Below, one piece after another: positions 7,337 to 18,059 of a stretch of 64,000 bases of DNA (its first letter is position 1; each line of letters starts with the position of its first letter). The DNA comes from Fidelibacterota bacterium (GTDB taxonomy: Bacteria; Fidelibacterota; Marinisomatia; Marinisomatales; TCS55), in contig SCKN01000006.1 in assembly GCA_004124385.1 (NCBI GenBank), forward strand, positions 62,001 to 126,000. The letters run 5' to 3'. Under the pieces are notes generated by a model that saw only the letters and a list, made by a program, of their open reading frames with translations, had not been told where the DNA came from and searched no databases. The translations under genes and the position numbers were made by a program.

Positions 7337-8995
7337 TTAAAATACTGCCGCTTCCTGCCATTCGCCAAATTCAGCTTTTAACGAAATAACAATTTCGCCC
7401 ATCGTCGCATACGCTTTTACTGCAACAATAATAGGCTCCATTAAGTTAGTCTTACTTATACATGCTTCCTGAATATTTGAAAGCGCTTGCTGAACAGCAA
7501 CTTCATCTCTTTCAGAACGTATTTTATTGAGTGCTTCCACCTGCGTTTCACCTACATCATCACTAATTTTTAATAAAGGTATTTCAATTTCTTCATTTTC
7601 TTTTACAAATTTATTCACGCCTACGACAATACGTCTTTTTGCATCAACCTTGCGCTGATATTCAGAAGCCGCATAGGCAATTTCTCGTTGAAAATATCCT
7701 TTTTCGATGGCCGGTATGACACCACCCATACCATCAATTTTGTCAAAATAGTCTTCTGCTTCTTTCTCTAATTTATTTGTCAATTCTTCAATAAACCATG
7801 AGCCACCAAGTGGATCTACAACATTGGCAGCACCTGTTTCGAAGGCAATTAATTGTTGGGTCCGTAAAGCAATTTCAGCTGCTTTTTCCGAAGGTAATGC
7901 TAATGTTTCATCCATTGAATTAGTATGCAGTGACTGTGTTCCTCCCAATACAGCCGCCATAGCCTGAAAAGCAGTACGTGCAATATTAATTTCAGGTTGC
8001 TGTGCAGTAAGCGAACATCCAGCTGTTTGTGTATGAAAACGCAATTTCCAAGAACGAGGATTTTTTGCATTATATTTTTCTTTCATGTGGCGTGCCCAAA
8101 TACGACGCGCAGCGCGGTACTTTGCAATTTCTTCAAAAAAGTCTAAATGTGAATTAAAGAAAAATGAAAGACGTGGTGCAAAATCATCCACATCCAATCC
8201 GGCGTTTATTCCATATTCTACATAAGTGAAACCATCAGCAAGTGTAAATGCTAATTCCTGTGCTGCTGTTGATCCGGCTTCTCGAATATGATAACCGCTT
8301 ATTGAAATTGTATTGAATTTGGGTAAATGATTCGCGCAATATGTCATCATATCTGTTATAATGCGCATGGACGGCTCTGGTGGGAAAATCCATTCCTTTT
8401 GAGCAATAAATTCTTTAAGGATATCATTTTGAAGTGTACCTTGAATTTTCTCCAAAGGTACTCCTTTATTTTCTGCCACTGCAATATAAAAAGCCAATAA
8501 AATAATAGCCGGACCATTTATCGTTTGTGAAACAGATATTTCACCCAGATCTATCCCTTCAAATAAGCGTTCCATATCTTTTAAAGACGCAACACTTACA
8601 CCGCACTTCCCCACTTCTCCAGCAGAATAAGGATGATCAGGATCATATCCCATGAGAGTAGGCATGTCATAAGCAACAGAAAGCCCGGTTTGACCGTGAT
8701 TCAATAAATAATGGTATCGCTCATTCGTTTCTTCAGGTGTACCAAAACCTGCAAATTGACGCATTGTCCATAATTTTCCACGATACATATTAGCATGAAT
8801 ACCTCGGGTGTATGGATATTGACCAGGAAAACCCAGCTTATCCAGATAACTATTACTACCCGATTCAGGATAATAAAGGGGGTTGAGGGATACACCACTT
8901 AATGTATCAAAATTATAATCCCTAGCATTGCCTTCTGATGATTCTTGCTGCCATATTTTAACAGCATCGTTGAATATGTTGAGTTGTTTACCCAT
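7337..8995 (-). CDS. adenosylcobalamin-dependent acyl-CoA mutase, large subunit (isobutyryl-CoA mutase-type pocket)
   Basis: 552 residues, the stand-alone substrate-binding TIM barrel of the methylmalonyl-CoA mutase family; the B12-binding small subunit is not in the window. [15 protein letters not shown] and [10 protein letters not shown] are diagnostic of the family. Two pocket residues separate substrates: methylmalonyl-CoA mutase has Tyr (WTIRQY) and Arg (EFMVR), which bind the free carboxylate, whereas isobutyryl-CoA mutase has Phe and Gln. Here they are F81 and Q199 (EFIAQKEW), the isobutyryl type, and the surrounding sequence also follows IcmA. Expected reaction: isobutyryl-CoA to n-butyryl-CoA. 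A one-base gap to ccmE suggests cotranscription; an adenosyltransferase gene lies at 16087. A standard annotation would call this methylmalonyl-CoA mutase. Confidence 0.85.
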   Translation of the reverse strand: MGKQLNIFNDAVKIWQQESSEGNARDYNFDTLSGVSLNPLYYPESGSNSYLDKLGFPGQYPYTRGIHANMYRGKLWTMRQFAGFGTPEETNERYHYLLNHGQTGLSVAYDMPTLMGYDPDHPYSAGEVGKCGVSVASLKDMERLFEGIDLGEISVSQTINGPAIILLAFYIAVAENKGVPLEKIQGTLQNDILKEFIAQKEWIFPPEPSMRIITDMMTYCANHLPKFNTISISGYHIREAGSTAAQELAFTLADGFTYVEYGINAGLDVDDFAPRLSFFFNSHLDFFEEIAKYRAARRIWARHMKEKYNAKNPRSWKLRFHTQTAGCSLTAQQPEINIARTAFQAMAAVLGGTQSLHTNSMDETLALPSEKAAEIALRTQQLIAFETGAANVVDPLGGSWFIEELTNKLEKEAEDYFDKIDGMGGVIPAIEKGYFQREIAYAASEYQRKVDAKRRIVVGVNKFVKENEEIEIPLLKISDDVGETQVEALNKIRSERDEVAVQQALSNIQEACISKTNLMEPIIVAVKAYATMGEIVISLKAEFGEWQEAAVF

Positions 8996-9027
8996 AATGT
9001 AATTTATTTGAGAACAGAAATTATCGT

Positions 9028-9051
9028 ATTTATCAGTTTCATTTGATAAAT
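9028..9051. other. AT-rich inverted repeat across the cstA stop
   Basis: Perfect 8-base arms ATTTATCA / TGATAAAT separated by 8 bases, overlapping the cstA stop codon. There is no U-tract and the stem is all weak pairs apart from one G-C, so it is at most a weak pause or mRNA-end stabiliser between cstA and the mutase gene. Confidence 0.25.
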
Positions 9052-10769
9052 AATAAATGTTTTTCTTTCAAATTTTTTACTGTTAAAAGCCCTTCAATAA
9101 TCATCCAAATAATTAATACAATTAAGAATATATCCAATGAAAATAAAAATAGGTTAGATCCATAAAATTGACCCGCTTTTAAAAATAATGAAGTTAGTGT
9201 TATAATCATAATAAACAGCATGGGTATGAATAATGGAAGAATAGGTTTTTTACGTTGCCAGAAATAAAGAGTTAATATCATAAGCGTGAGTGCTGCCAAC
9301 ATTTGATTACTGGCTCCAAATATCGGCCATAATGCCCAACCTGTATTCTGTACAACACCAGTAGCCGGATTTTCAACATATGTAAACACCAATAACATTG
9401 CAGGAATTATTGCTGTTAGAGTAGCTACAACTCTGTTTTTTAAAACAGGAATTTTCAATACATTTCCTAATTCTGCCAGAATGAAACGTTGAATACGTGT
9501 TGCCGTATCTAATGTTGTAGCCGCAAAAGAAATAACCAGGACAGCCATCAATGTTTTAGCTAATGCAGGAGAAAAGCCTAACGATTCAATCAATGCTCCT
9601 CCACCTAAAACAAAAGCGGCTGCTTTATTTCCGCTGGCATGAGCCCAAGTGTCATAATATATTGCCCAATTCAAATCAGCGACAGCCCCAACTGCCGGTA
9701 AATTGCAATTGGTTACTAACGAGATTCCCGCGACTGCTGCAATAGTGGATGCTAACGCCAATGTTCCTTCTCCAATCATACTACCATAACCAACCATGCG
9801 AGCATCTGTGAGTTGATCCAATTGTTTCGAAGAGGTTCCTGATGATACGAGTCCATGAAATCCGCTAATTGCTCCGCAAGCAATGGTGACAAATAGCATT
9901 GGAAACAATGAGGGTCCATCACCTGTCACCCGAAGCATGGGCGCATCAACAACCGGTTGAGCAATAAAAATGCCCATAAATAAGAGTCCCAGACCTACAA
10001 TCAACTGATGACTATTGATGAAATCCCGCGGTTGCAAAAGCATCCATACCGGTAAAAGACTCGCAATTCCAGAATATATAAATAATAAAACAACCCACGT
10101 GTTTGTTGATTGTGTTTTGGTTAGACCCATTGTTTCAAAACTGATGGGTGTTTCTGTTCCTACCCAAACAAAATAATAAAGCAATCCTAATGCACATAAA
10201 GATGGCAACAATGCATCTGACCCTTTTTTATAAATAAGCCAACCCACTCCAAGTGCTATAATAATTTCAATATTAATTGGTAGAACAGCGGTGGGAATTG
10301 CCACGAATAAATCTGCAATTGCCATGGAGAAAACAGCCAAAACCAGCCAGACTAACAGAACAATAAAAATTAGAAATAGAACTCGTACTCGATCATTAAT
10401 AATTCGTGATGAAATATCGGCAATACTTTTACCTTTTTCCTTTACACTCATTACCAATGCACCAAAATCGTGTACCGCACCAATAAATACTGTACCCAAT
10501 ACAACCCAGATAATTGCAGGGAGCCAACCCCAGTATGCTGCTACGCAAGGACCAATGATTGGCGCAGCCCCGGCTATAGATGTAAAATGATGACCAAAGA
10601 GAATATGTTTTTTAGTTGGTAAAAAATCGATATTATCTCGATATGTATGTGCAGGAGTCCTGAAATCTTCACCCAGATCATAGATGCGTTTACTTAACCA
10701 AGCGGAATAAAATTTATATCCGAGAAAAAATACTAAAAACCCAAAGAGGGCGAGGGAAACAGAATTCAC
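9039..10769 (-). CDS. cstA: carbon starvation protein A family transporter
   Basis: 576 residues with many membrane helices (about 15-16). The N-terminal half carries the CstA signature: [18 protein letters not shown] followed by [18 protein letters not shown], and [17 protein letters not shown]. The C-terminal half has the second CstA domain with [12 protein letters not shown] and [14 protein letters not shown]. CstA proteins import peptides or pyruvate, often under carbon limitation; which substrate applies here cannot be read from the sequence. It lies four bases after dxs and upstream of the mutase gene in the same orientation, so it is probably part of the large operon. The length is shorter than E. 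coli CstA (about 700) but normal for the FCB forms. Confidence 0.9.
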   Translation of the reverse strand: MNSVSLALFGFLVFFLGYKFYSAWLSKRIYDLGEDFRTPAHTYRDNIDFLPTKKHILFGHHFTSIAGAAPIIGPCVAAYWGWLPAIIWVVLGTVFIGAVHDFGALVMSVKEKGKSIADISSRIINDRVRVLFLIFIVLLVWLVLAVFSMAIADLFVAIPTAVLPINIEIIIALGVGWLIYKKGSDALLPSLCALGLLYYFVWVGTETPISFETMGLTKTQSTNTWVVLLFIYSGIASLLPVWMLLQPRDFINSHQLIVGLGLLFMGIFIAQPVVDAPMLRVTGDGPSLFPMLFVTIACGAISGFHGLVSSGTSSKQLDQLTDARMVGYGSMIGEGTLALASTIAAVAGISLVTNCNLPAVGAVADLNWAIYYDTWAHASGNKAAAFVLGGGALIESLGFSPALAKTLMAVLVISFAATTLDTATRIQRFILAELGNVLKIPVLKNRVVATLTAIIPAMLLVFTYVENPATGVVQNTGWALWPIFGASNQMLAALTLMILTLYFWQRKKPILPLFIPMLFIMIITLTSLFLKAGQFYGSNLFLFSLDIFLIVLIIWMIIEGLLTVKNLKEKHLLFIK

Positions 10770-10773
10770 TGAA

Positions 10774-12675
10774 TCAGATTAAAACTGCTTTGTTTTCTAC
10801 GAGAGCTGAGACCGCATTCACTAACCCATCTGTATCCAAACCTAAATCCTGTAATAATTGATTCCTAGATCCATGTTCAATGAAGTTGTCTGGAAATCCC
10901 AACCGTTTTACTGAACCTTTGAATCCTTTATCAGAAAGCCATGCAGCAACGCCATCTCCAAATCCTCCATTGATAACGCCTTCTTCAATCGTTACAACAG
11001 CTTTAAATTTTTCAGGAACTGTTTGCAAATATGATTCATCCATAGGTTTAATGAATTGACAGTCGACTACTTCGCAGGAAATGCCTTTTAAATCCAATTT
11101 TTCCGCAGCTTTAATAGCATCATATACCATTGGTCCCACTGCCATAATAACTGCATCTGAACCGTTTCGTTCAACTCCCCAGTTTCCAATGGGCTGTAAT
11201 TGTGCTTGACCATTTTCATCAAATTCGACTGAACTAGCTTTAGGATAGCGAATAGCGAAGGGGCGATTTGTTACTTCCAAAGCTGTATAAAGCAGATTCC
11301 TAAATTCATTCCCGTTTTTCGGAGATGCAACAATCATATCCTGTATACATCTTAAATATGCTATATCCAAAGAACCGTGATGGGTCGGACCGTCTTCCCC
11401 GGCAATCCCGGCCCTGTCCATACAGAAAATAACGGGTAAATGCTGAATGGCGACGTCGTGGACAATATGGTCATACGCACGCTGTAAAAATGTAGAGTAA
11501 ATTGCACAAATGGGCCGCATTCCCTCTGCCGCCAGACCGGCAGCAAACGTAACACCATGTCCTTCAGCGATACCTACATCGTAATAGCGATCAGGAAATT
11601 CTTTTTCAAATGGTACTAAACCTGTTCCTTCACGCATGGCAGCCGTTATACAAACAACTTCTTTATTGTTCCGGGCTACTTCTCGGGACAAGTGCCCAAA
11701 GACAGTCTGGAAAGTTGGTGGCCCGGATACAACAGGTTGCGGCTGACCATTCGTACTGGGTGTTGGTGCCGCCTTGATACCGTGATACCCAACAGGATCT
11801 TTTTCTGCGACCTCCATTCCTTTACCTTTTTTTGTAATAACATGTAAGAGTATTGGAGTTTTAATATCTTTAATGTTCTCTAATGTATGAACAAGTTCAT
11901 CCACATCATGACCGTCAATGGGCCCGAAATAACGAAATCCCAATTCTTCAAATATTATTCCCGGTACAATAAGATTTTTTAATCCCTCTTCGATTTTTTT
12001 AATAAATGTCCTGGTCAATTTTTTACCTTTTGGCAAACTGCCTGTCAGTTTCCAGATCTCATTCCTGACACGGTTATAAAGAGGGTTTGTAATAAGATGG
12101 GTTAAGTGTGTCCGAATCGCACCCACATTGGGACTAATGGACATTTCATTATCATTCAAAATAACCAGTAATTGTTTACGCAAATGCCCGGCGTTGTTCA
12201 ATCCCTCAAAGGACAGCCCACCCGTCATGGCACCATCGCCAATCACAGCACAGACTCGAAAATCATCACTATGATGATCCCGGGCGGTGGCAACCCCCAA
12301 CGCTGCGGAAATGGATGTTGAAGCATGGCCGGCGCCGAACACATCATACTCACTTTCTGTCCGCTTGAGAAAACCACTCAAGCCTTTGTATTGACGTATC
12401 GTTTTTAACTCTTCAAACCTACCTGTGAGAATTTTATGGGCATAACCCTGATGACCCACATCCCAAATAATTTTATCTTTAGGAGTATTATAAACATGAT
12501 GAAGCGCTACGGTTAATTCAACGACACCTAATGTCGACGCTAGATGTCCGCCTATTTTAGTTACAACATCAATCGTATAGTTTCGTACTTCATCGCATAA
12601 TTGATGTAATTGTTTTGAATCATAATCTCGTATGTCCGCGGGTGATTTTATGTTAGGCAGTAATTCAAGCTGCAT
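10774..12675 (-). CDS. dxs: 1-deoxy-D-xylulose-5-phosphate synthase
   Basis: 633 residues, full length. It condenses pyruvate and glyceraldehyde 3-phosphate with thiamin diphosphate, the first step of the MEP isoprenoid pathway. Visible motifs: HLASTLGVVELTVALH near residue 44, WDVGHQGYAHK near 71, the ThDP/Mg2+ motif GDGAMTGG (146-153) with the paired NDNEMSIS, and the transketolase Pyr domain DRAGIAGEDGPTHHG. The 5' end overlaps pdxT by 11 bases. ispH, another MEP enzyme, is three genes upstream. B6 synthesis here uses PdxS/PdxT, so DXP is not needed for that cofactor, though the genes are interleaved. Confidence 0.97.
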   Translation of the reverse strand: MQLELLPNIKSPADIRDYDSKQLHQLCDEVRNYTIDVVTKIGGHLASTLGVVELTVALHHVYNTPKDKIIWDVGHQGYAHKILTGRFEELKTIRQYKGLSGFLKRTESEYDVFGAGHASTSISAALGVATARDHHSDDFRVCAVIGDGAMTGGLSFEGLNNAGHLRKQLLVILNDNEMSISPNVGAIRTHLTHLITNPLYNRVRNEIWKLTGSLPKGKKLTRTFIKKIEEGLKNLIVPGIIFEELGFRYFGPIDGHDVDELVHTLENIKDIKTPILLHVITKKGKGMEVAEKDPVGYHGIKAAPTPSTNGQPQPVVSGPPTFQTVFGHLSREVARNNKEVVCITAAMREGTGLVPFEKEFPDRYYDVGIAEGHGVTFAAGLAAEGMRPICAIYSTFLQRAYDHIVHDVAIQHLPVIFCMDRAGIAGEDGPTHHGSLDIAYLRCIQDMIVASPKNGNEFRNLLYTALEVTNRPFAIRYPKASSVEFDENGQAQLQPIGNWGVERNGSDAVIMAVGPMVYDAIKAAEKLDLKGISCEVVDCQFIKPMDESYLQTVPEKFKAVVTIEEGVINGGFGDGVAAWLSDKGFKGSVKRLGFPDNFIEHGSRNQLLQDLGLDTDGLVNAVSALVENKAVLI

Positions 12676-13264
12676 AAGATGGTTTTGATTTCCTTTCCGC
12701 TTTATGATTAATAAACGCTTCTTTGTGAAAAATATTTATACCGTTTAATTCCGGGTGAAAAGATAGTGCAATGTGCATACCCTGTTTTATGGCGCAAGGT
12801 TCTTTGTTGTATTCAGCTAGAATTTCAACATCCTTGCCCCATTGTGTAATTTTAGGCGCACGAATAAAGGTAGCCTTTATTTTTTCTGTATGCCCATTAA
12901 TTCTGACAGGTAAATCATCAACAAATGAAAAAACTTGCCTTCCATAGGCATTTCGGTCCACTTCAATATCCATTATTCCCAAAGGGGTAACAAGTCTATG
13001 ATTGGACTTTTTGGACATCATTATCATCCCTGCGCATGTACCTAAAATTGGTTTATTTTTTGCGAATAATTGAATTGATTGAAACAATTTATTTTTCTTC
13101 ATCAAGTGCGTAAGTGTCGTCGATTCACCCCCTGGGATAATCAATCCATCCAATTCAATTAATTCATCAGCATATCGCACAAAAAAAAAGTCTATACCTA
13201 AAGATCTCAATACAGAGCCATGCTTCTCCACATCTCCCTGCAATGATAAAATTCCAATATTCAT
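12665..13264 (-). CDS. pdxT: pyridoxal 5'-phosphate synthase glutaminase subunit PdxT
   Basis: 199 residues, class I glutamine amidotransferase. It starts MNIGILSLQGDVEKH, typical of PdxT, has the oxyanion strand IPGGEST (44-50), the nucleophile C77 in GTCAGM, and the H170/E172 pair in SFHPEL. It delivers ammonia from glutamine to PdxS in the DXP-independent synthesis of PLP from ribose 5-phosphate and glyceraldehyde 3-phosphate. It follows pdxS by 25 bases and overlaps dxs by 11. Confidence 0.97.
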   Translation of the reverse strand: MNIGILSLQGDVEKHGSVLRSLGIDFFFVRYADELIELDGLIIPGGESTTLTHLMKKNKLFQSIQLFAKNKPILGTCAGMIMMSKKSNHRLVTPLGIMDIEVDRNAYGRQVFSFVDDLPVRINGHTEKIKATFIRAPKITQWGKDVEILAEYNKEPCAIKQGMHIALSFHPELNGINIFHKEAFINHKAERKSKPSYAA

Positions 13265-13289
13265 AATTAGACTTTTTTCCAGATCCTAT

Positions 13290-14171
13290 TTACCAACCAC
13301 GTTCTTGTAATCGTTCTTCTTTAGGAATTTTAGCAATATCCAGACCATCCATTGCTTTTTTTAATCCATGGGAAATATTGGCTAATTTTCCAGCATCATT
13401 GTAAAAAGTGACGGCTTCAACAATGGCATTGGCACGCGAAGATGGATCTTCACTCATAAATATTCCAGATCCAACAAAAACTGTTTCTGCGCCCAGTTGC
13501 ATCATTAATGATGCATCAGCAGGTGTGGCTATTCCTCCTGCTGCAAAATTAGGTACAGGGAGTTTTCCAAGCTTGGCAACTTGTTGCACAAGGGTGAAAG
13601 GTGCGCCCAGAATTTTTGCTTGGGCCATGAGTTCTTCTCGACTCAGAATAGTTAATTCCTTTATCTGGCTTGTCACTTTACGCATATGTCGCACAGCCTC
13701 AACAATATTCCCAGAACCAGCTTCACCTTTTGTTCGAATCATGGCTGCACCTTCACCAATTCGACGTAGAGCCTCTCCTAAATCTCTGCACCCACACACA
13801 AAAGGAACTTTAAAGTCATGTTTCCAAACATGATTATGTTCATCGGCAGGTGTCAAGACTTCACTCTCATCAATAAAATCGACTTCCAGCGCTTCTAAAA
13901 TTTGCGCTTCTGCAAAATGTCCAATACGAATTTTTGCCATGACAGGAATAGATACTTCTTTCTGGATATCCCTAATCATTTCAGGGTCGCTCATACGGGA
14001 TATTCCACCTTCTTTCCTGATTAATGCGGGAATGCGTTCCAGTGCCATGACAGCAACTGCTCCAGCATCTTCCGCAATGCGCGCCTGTTCTGGGTTCATT
14101 ACATCCATAATGACTCCGCCTTTTAGCATTTCAGCTAAACCAACTTTTAATTCAAAATTTGATTTACTCAT
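13290..14171 (-). CDS. pdxS: pyridoxal 5'-phosphate synthase lyase subunit PdxS
   Basis: 293 residues, the standard PdxS length, and one of the most conserved bacterial proteins. The barrel carries the Schiff-base lysines K80 ([11 protein letters not shown]) and K148 (MIRTKGEAG), and the [19 protein letters not shown] stretch. It combines ribulose/ribose 5-phosphate, a triose phosphate and ammonia into PLP. The ATG overlaps the ispH stop by 8 bases, placing B6 synthesis in one transcript with MEP enzymes. Confidence 0.98.
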   Translation of the reverse strand: MSKSNFELKVGLAEMLKGGVIMDVMNPEQARIAEDAGAVAVMALERIPALIRKEGGISRMSDPEMIRDIQKEVSIPVMAKIRIGHFAEAQILEALEVDFIDESEVLTPADEHNHVWKHDFKVPFVCGCRDLGEALRRIGEGAAMIRTKGEAGSGNIVEAVRHMRKVTSQIKELTILSREELMAQAKILGAPFTLVQQVAKLGKLPVPNFAAGGIATPADASLMMQLGAETVFVGSGIFMSEDPSSRANAIVEAVTFYNDAGKLANISHGLKKAMDGLDIAKIPKEERLQERGW

Positions 14172-15027
14172 AAACCATTTCCCCTTCTAGATTATTACTA
14201 AAACTTTTAATTTTTTCTGTTACATTTTTAATAATATTATCAGGCGTTGACGCACCTGCAGTTATTCCCACGACGTCAGATTCATTAAACCAATCCGAAT
14301 TTAAATCGTCTGCAGATGTGACTTGATAAGAACGATCATTTCTTTCTAATGCTAATTGAGTTAACCGATTAGAATTTGCACTGGTAAATGAACCAATCAC
14401 AACCATCACATCACATTTTTCAGATAAATCTTTTAACTGTTGTTGATTCCTTTTGGTCGGGAAACATATTGTATTTATAAACCGTAAATCAAAGACTTTT
14501 GTCATTAAAATATTGATTATTTCCTGCACATTTTCAATCGTTTGGGTTGATTGACTGACAATTCCAGCTTTTTTCATTTTGCGAAGTTTTTGAGCTTCGT
14601 CCGGTGTTGCAACAATGATTGGATCCTTAATTTGGCTGGCAATCCCCACCACTTCATCATGTCCGTGATCGCCGATAATAATAATTTTGCGACCTTCTTT
14701 TTCGAGTTTAATTACTTCATCATGAATTTCCTTAACCAATGGACATGTCGCATCAATAATGTTCATATTTTGTTTTTGTGCTTTCTCCCAGACTTTAGTT
14801 GAAGTACCATGAGCTCGAAACATTATGGGTTTTCCTTTAGGAACATCTTTTAATTTACCAACGACTTTTGCACCCGCTTCATCCAAATCTTTTACGACAT
14901 TTTCATTGTGAACAATATGTCCTAACATATAAACATCACCATGATCTTCAGCTGTTTCATAAGCCAAATTGACTGCATCACGAACACCAAAACAATAACC
15001 GGCATCTTTAGCAATTAAAATCTTCAT
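14164..15027 (-). CDS. ispH: 4-hydroxy-3-methylbut-2-enyl diphosphate reductase
   Basis: 287 residues. [4Fe-4S] enzyme that performs the last MEP step, reducing HMBPP to IPP and DMAPP. The three cluster cysteines are C12 (AGYCFGV), C95 (DATCPLVK) and C188 ([11 protein letters not shown]). The substrate-binding His residues are in [15 protein letters not shown] and GDHGHDEV, and the acidic [10 protein letters not shown] segment is present. The family normally needs flavodoxin or ferredoxin as donor. It overlaps pdxS by 8 bases and the DHH phosphoesterase gene by 4. Confidence 0.97.
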   Translation of the reverse strand: MKILIAKDAGYCFGVRDAVNLAYETAEDHGDVYMLGHIVHNENVVKDLDEAGAKVVGKLKDVPKGKPIMFRAHGTSTKVWEKAQKQNMNIIDATCPLVKEIHDEVIKLEKEGRKIIIIGDHGHDEVVGIASQIKDPIIVATPDEAQKLRKMKKAGIVSQSTQTIENVQEIINILMTKVFDLRFINTICFPTKRNQQQLKDLSEKCDVMVVIGSFTSANSNRLTQLALERNDRSYQVTSADDLNSDWFNESDVVGITAGASTPDNIIKNVTEKIKSFSNNLEGEMVYE

Positions 15028-16022
15028 TCAGCTTGTTTTTCCAAGGAAGCTTTTGTTTTTGAAACGACTAGAGGAATAATTGATTCTTTATTTCCTTTAA
15101 TAACTGCCCCTGCTGCAAACTTATGTCCTCCACCTCCAAAATGGATGGCAACATCATTAATCACATATTTTCCTTTAGAACGGAAATTAATTCGACACAC
15201 ATCTCTTCCATTTTCAAAAATCATCACAGCCACTTCCACCCCTTTGATTGAACGGATAAAATCAGTAAATCCATCCACATCTTTTGAGGTAGCATCGGCG
15301 GCATCCAGCATTTTTTGATCAATTGAAAACCAGGCTAATTCGCCGCCGCTCTCAAACGTCACATTGTCAATAACCCTTGCCAATAAACGAATGCTGCTCT
15401 GGGGTTTTGTCTCATAGACACGTTGATAAATCTTGCTTGTTTCAACACCTTTTTTCAAACATTCGATTGCTATTTCATGGCATTTTGCGTTTGTATTTGA
15501 ATGCCTGAAGTTGCCTGTATCGGTCATGACTGCTGTATAAATTCCTTCACATATTTTTTTAGTTAAGGGATTTTGGCGATATTCTTTCAAATAATCATAT
15601 ACCATAACTCCGGTTGCTGCTGCTTGCACATCTACAACATTTAAAGTAAAGGGATGATCTTCAGGATGAGGGTGATGATCTATATTCAATGTTTTAATAT
15701 TATATTTATCAATGGCATTTTTAATATCACGTATGCGATTGAAAGCACCTACATCAAAAATGATTGCTAAGTCGCAGTCTTTCACCCAATCATCATGTTT
15801 ATCTATGCTGTACATTTCTATAATATTATCACTATTTAGAAAATCATATTCATCTGGAAGGTCTGAACAGTTTATAATACGACAATCCTTACCTTCCTCA
15901 CGTAAATGATGGTATATAGCAACTTCAGATCCAAGACCATCACCATCTGGATTTTCGTGCGACGTCAGAATTATTCGATCTGACGCAGCAATCATTGCGT
16001 TTACTTGTTGCCAATCTATCAT
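15024..16022 (-). CDS. nrnA: DHH-family phosphoesterase (NrnA-like oligoribonuclease / pAp phosphatase)
   Basis: 332 residues. The N-terminal DHH domain shows HENPDGDGLGSE (22-33), an Asp in IIFDVGA (D90) and the DHH triad NIDHHPHP (D115, H116, H117); the C-terminal DHHA1 domain ends in GGGGHKFAAG. The length and domain order are those of NrnA, which degrades nano-RNAs to mononucleotides and dephosphorylates 3'-phosphoadenosine 5'-phosphate with Mn2+. It is the first gene of the ispH-pdxS-pdxT-dxs run, overlapping ispH by 4 bases. RecJ-like activity is unlikely at this length. Confidence 0.88.
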   Translation of the reverse strand: MIDWQQVNAMIAASDRIILTSHENPDGDGLGSEVAIYHHLREEGKDCRIINCSDLPDEYDFLNSDNIIEMYSIDKHDDWVKDCDLAIIFDVGAFNRIRDIKNAIDKYNIKTLNIDHHPHPEDHPFTLNVVDVQAAATGVMVYDYLKEYRQNPLTKKICEGIYTAVMTDTGNFRHSNTNAKCHEIAIECLKKGVETSKIYQRVYETKPQSSIRLLARVIDNVTFESGGELAWFSIDQKMLDAADATSKDVDGFTDFIRSIKGVEVAVMIFENGRDVCRINFRSKGKYVINDVAIHFGGGGHKFAAGAVIKGNKESIIPLVVSKTKASLEKQAE

Positions 16023-16065
16023 AAATGTATTTTTATGGAATATAGAATTTAGCTGATTTCAGGCT

Positions 16066-16091
16066 AATAACACACGTAGGAAAGTGTTATT
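16066..16091. other. AT-rich inverted repeat over the adenosyltransferase stop
   Basis: Arms AATAACAC / GTGTTATT (8 bases, perfect) with a 10-base loop, covering the stop codon at 16087-16089 in the 64-base gap before nrnA. No U-tract follows on either strand, so a weak or factor-dependent end, or no role at all, is possible. Confidence 0.25.
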
Positions 16092-16629
16092 TATGCGTCC
16101 ATTGTTTTTCATCAATACCCTCGGCACGCTGAAGTTTCCGGGCCAATACAAAAAACACATCTGATAATCGATTAATATATTGTAACCATACGTCAGGCAG
16201 CGATTCATTTTTGTGAAAACTGACCAATTTCCGCTCTGCATTTCTGGTTGATGTCCTGACTAAATGTAATCTTGCACTAGCCTCACTTCCACCTGGTAAA
16301 ACAAATTCCTTTAGCGGGGGTAATTCACTGTTCCATGCATCAACCTGTTTTTCCAGTGCAGCGATACATGCTTCATCGATAGTTTTTATGTCTACACCTG
16401 GCATGGCGAGGCTTCCGCCGATATTAAAAAGGTTATTTTGGATTTTTTCGAGAAATGTTTTAATACTTTCATCTGCGATGGCCACTTTGGCAAAACCGAC
16501 AAAGGAATTCAATTCATCCAAAGCACCAATACATTCAATACGTGGATCATCTTTAGATACACGGCTGCCGTCACCTAGACCCGTTTCTCCCTTATCACCC
16601 GTTTTTGTCACTACTTTGGATATTCTCAT
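16087..16629 (-). CDS. cob(I)alamin adenosyltransferase, PduO type
   Basis: 180 residues. The N-terminal ATP-binding motif TKTGDKGETGLGDGSRVSK is the PduO/MMAB signature, followed by ECIGALDELNSFVGFA and, later, FVLPGGSEASARLHLVRTSTRNAERK, the conserved helix containing the catalytic RxxxRxxE-like Arg/Glu residues. It adenosylates cob(I)alamin to adenosylcobalamin, the cofactor of the mutase encoded at 7337-8995. The ATG overlaps the stop of the transporter gene as ATGA. It could be called cobO/pduO-like; it is not the unrelated CobA/BtuR family. Confidence 0.95.
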   Translation of the reverse strand: MRISKVVTKTGDKGETGLGDGSRVSKDDPRIECIGALDELNSFVGFAKVAIADESIKTFLEKIQNNLFNIGGSLAMPGVDIKTIDEACIAALEKQVDAWNSELPPLKEFVLPGGSEASARLHLVRTSTRNAERKLVSFHKNESLPDVWLQYINRLSDVFFVLARKLQRAEGIDEKQWTHK

Positions 16630-18059
16630 AAAAAGAAAAGGTACATTACAGCAAAATATAGGGGAAATAATATGGGTAATGCATATTTTAGAAAATACCC
16701 AAAAAAGCTAGGCATTTCGATACCGGATGATTCTGAAATAGACTTTACCATAAAATTAGGTGCATTGCCGATATACGTATTGGCGCCCATAAATACTGCC
16801 CCGGCAGAAATAGCTAATAGAGTATTATGCTTTGCCCCCATTAAAATGGATGGGTCTCCCCCAGCCGTATTAAAAAAGACTAGATACGTTGGAGCATTAT
16901 CCAAGAAACTGGACAGTATTCCCGTTAACCAAAAATACATATAATTCACTGGTTCTCCATTATTAGAGACCGAATCAACCACCGACGCTAATGCCCCATG
17001 AGTTCCTGCTTTTAAAATTGCAATTGCAGGAATGATTGTTACAAAAATACCAGCGAAAAGCTTGGCGACTTCAATTATAGGAAACCATGTATACTCATTG
17101 GCTTCGCGAATGGATTGTGAGGTCATTTTCCAACTGATTAATGTTAAACTTAATAAGAGTAAATCTCGGGCAAGATTTTGTAACTCTACATCTACATGAT
17201 ACACCATGAAACTGATCTGGGGATGCCAAAACCCACTCAATAAAACGGATGCAATTACACCGCACAATAATAATAAATTGAATGATCCTTCCAATCCCAG
17301 TTTATGCATTTCCCCATCATCTTCAATAGAATTCTCCTTTTTGAATAAATAACTATCAATAACAAAATAAATAATAGCAAGACTGATTACCATGAACAAC
17401 ATGGGTTTGAACATTGCAGTTGTCGTCCAGAAAAAACTGACACCTTTTAAAAATCCAAGAAACAACGGCGGATCACCTAATGGGGTTAACGATCCTCCAA
17501 TATTTGCCACTAGAAAAATAAAAAATACTATTGTATGAACTTTGTATTGTCGTTTTTCATTGGCACGAATAAGCGGTCGAATCAATAACATAGCAGCACC
17601 TGTAGTACCCATCCAGCTTGCAAAAAATGTACCAACTAATATAATAGCTAAATTAGTTAGAGGTTTACCAACAAGAGTACCTGTTAACCGTACGCCTCCA
17701 GATATTGTAAACAACGCTAATAGAAGAATTATAAACGGTATATACTCTAATAAAGAAACATGGATTAATTCATATAGAGTAATTGAAAATCCATGGAAAA
17801 TTATAAAAGGAATGATAAAAACAGCAGCGCATAATAATGAAATCTTGCCAAAGTTATGATGCCAAAATGAGGGCGCTATTAAAGGGAAGATTGCAATCGA
17901 GAGTAAAATCCCTACAAAAGGTATTACCCATAATATTGATAAAGCACTACCATCTAAATAAGGAGTTGCAGAGTGTCCTTGCGATGAAGCAAATACAGTC
18001 GACATTAACCCCATAAAAATAATGAGTATCTTAATAATCCGTTTTGTGTGCGTATTCAT
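16626..18059 (-). CDS. NhaD-like Na+/H+ antiporter (ion transporter superfamily)
   Basis: 477 residues from the ATG at 18057-18059; a TTG eight codons earlier lacks any ribosome-binding sequence. The N-terminus looks like a signal or signal-anchor (IIKILIIFMGLMSTVFAS). About 11-12 membrane helices follow, with two family motifs: TGAAMLLIRPLIRANEKR and ANIGGSLTPLGDPPLFLGFLKG, then FLDNAPTYLVFFN and GANTYIGNAPNFMVK. Those inverted half-site motifs (GTTGA, GDPP, DNAPT, GNAPN) are those of NhaD/ArsB/CitMHS transporters; the overall type is the one usually annotated sodium:proton antiporter. Located next to nqrM and the Na+-NQR operon, it fits a sodium cycle. The substrate is inferred, not proven. 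Confidence 0.78.
   Translation of the reverse strand: MNTHTKRIIKILIIFMGLMSTVFASSQGHSATPYLDGSALSILWVIPFVGILLSIAIFPLIAPSFWHHNFGKISLLCAAVFIIPFIIFHGFSITLYELIHVSLLEYIPFIILLLALFTISGGVRLTGTLVGKPLTNLAIILVGTFFASWMGTTGAAMLLIRPLIRANEKRQYKVHTIVFFIFLVANIGGSLTPLGDPPLFLGFLKGVSFFWTTTAMFKPMLFMVISLAIIYFVIDSYLFKKENSIEDDGEMHKLGLEGSFNLLLLCGVIASVLLSGFWHPQISFMVYHVDVELQNLARDLLLLSLTLISWKMTSQSIREANEYTWFPIIEVAKLFAGIFVTIIPAIAILKAGTHGALASVVDSVSNNGEPVNYMYFWLTGILSSFLDNAPTYLVFFNTAGGDPSILMGAKHNTLLAISAGAVFMGANTYIGNAPNFMVKSISESSGIEMPSFFGYFLKYALPILFPLYFAVMYLFFL

Noticed and set aside
8996-9038. Riboswitch or B12 element ahead of the mutase gene
   Set aside because: Only about 40 bases of AT-rich spacer; no room for a cobalamin riboswitch. 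None was seen elsewhere in the gaps.
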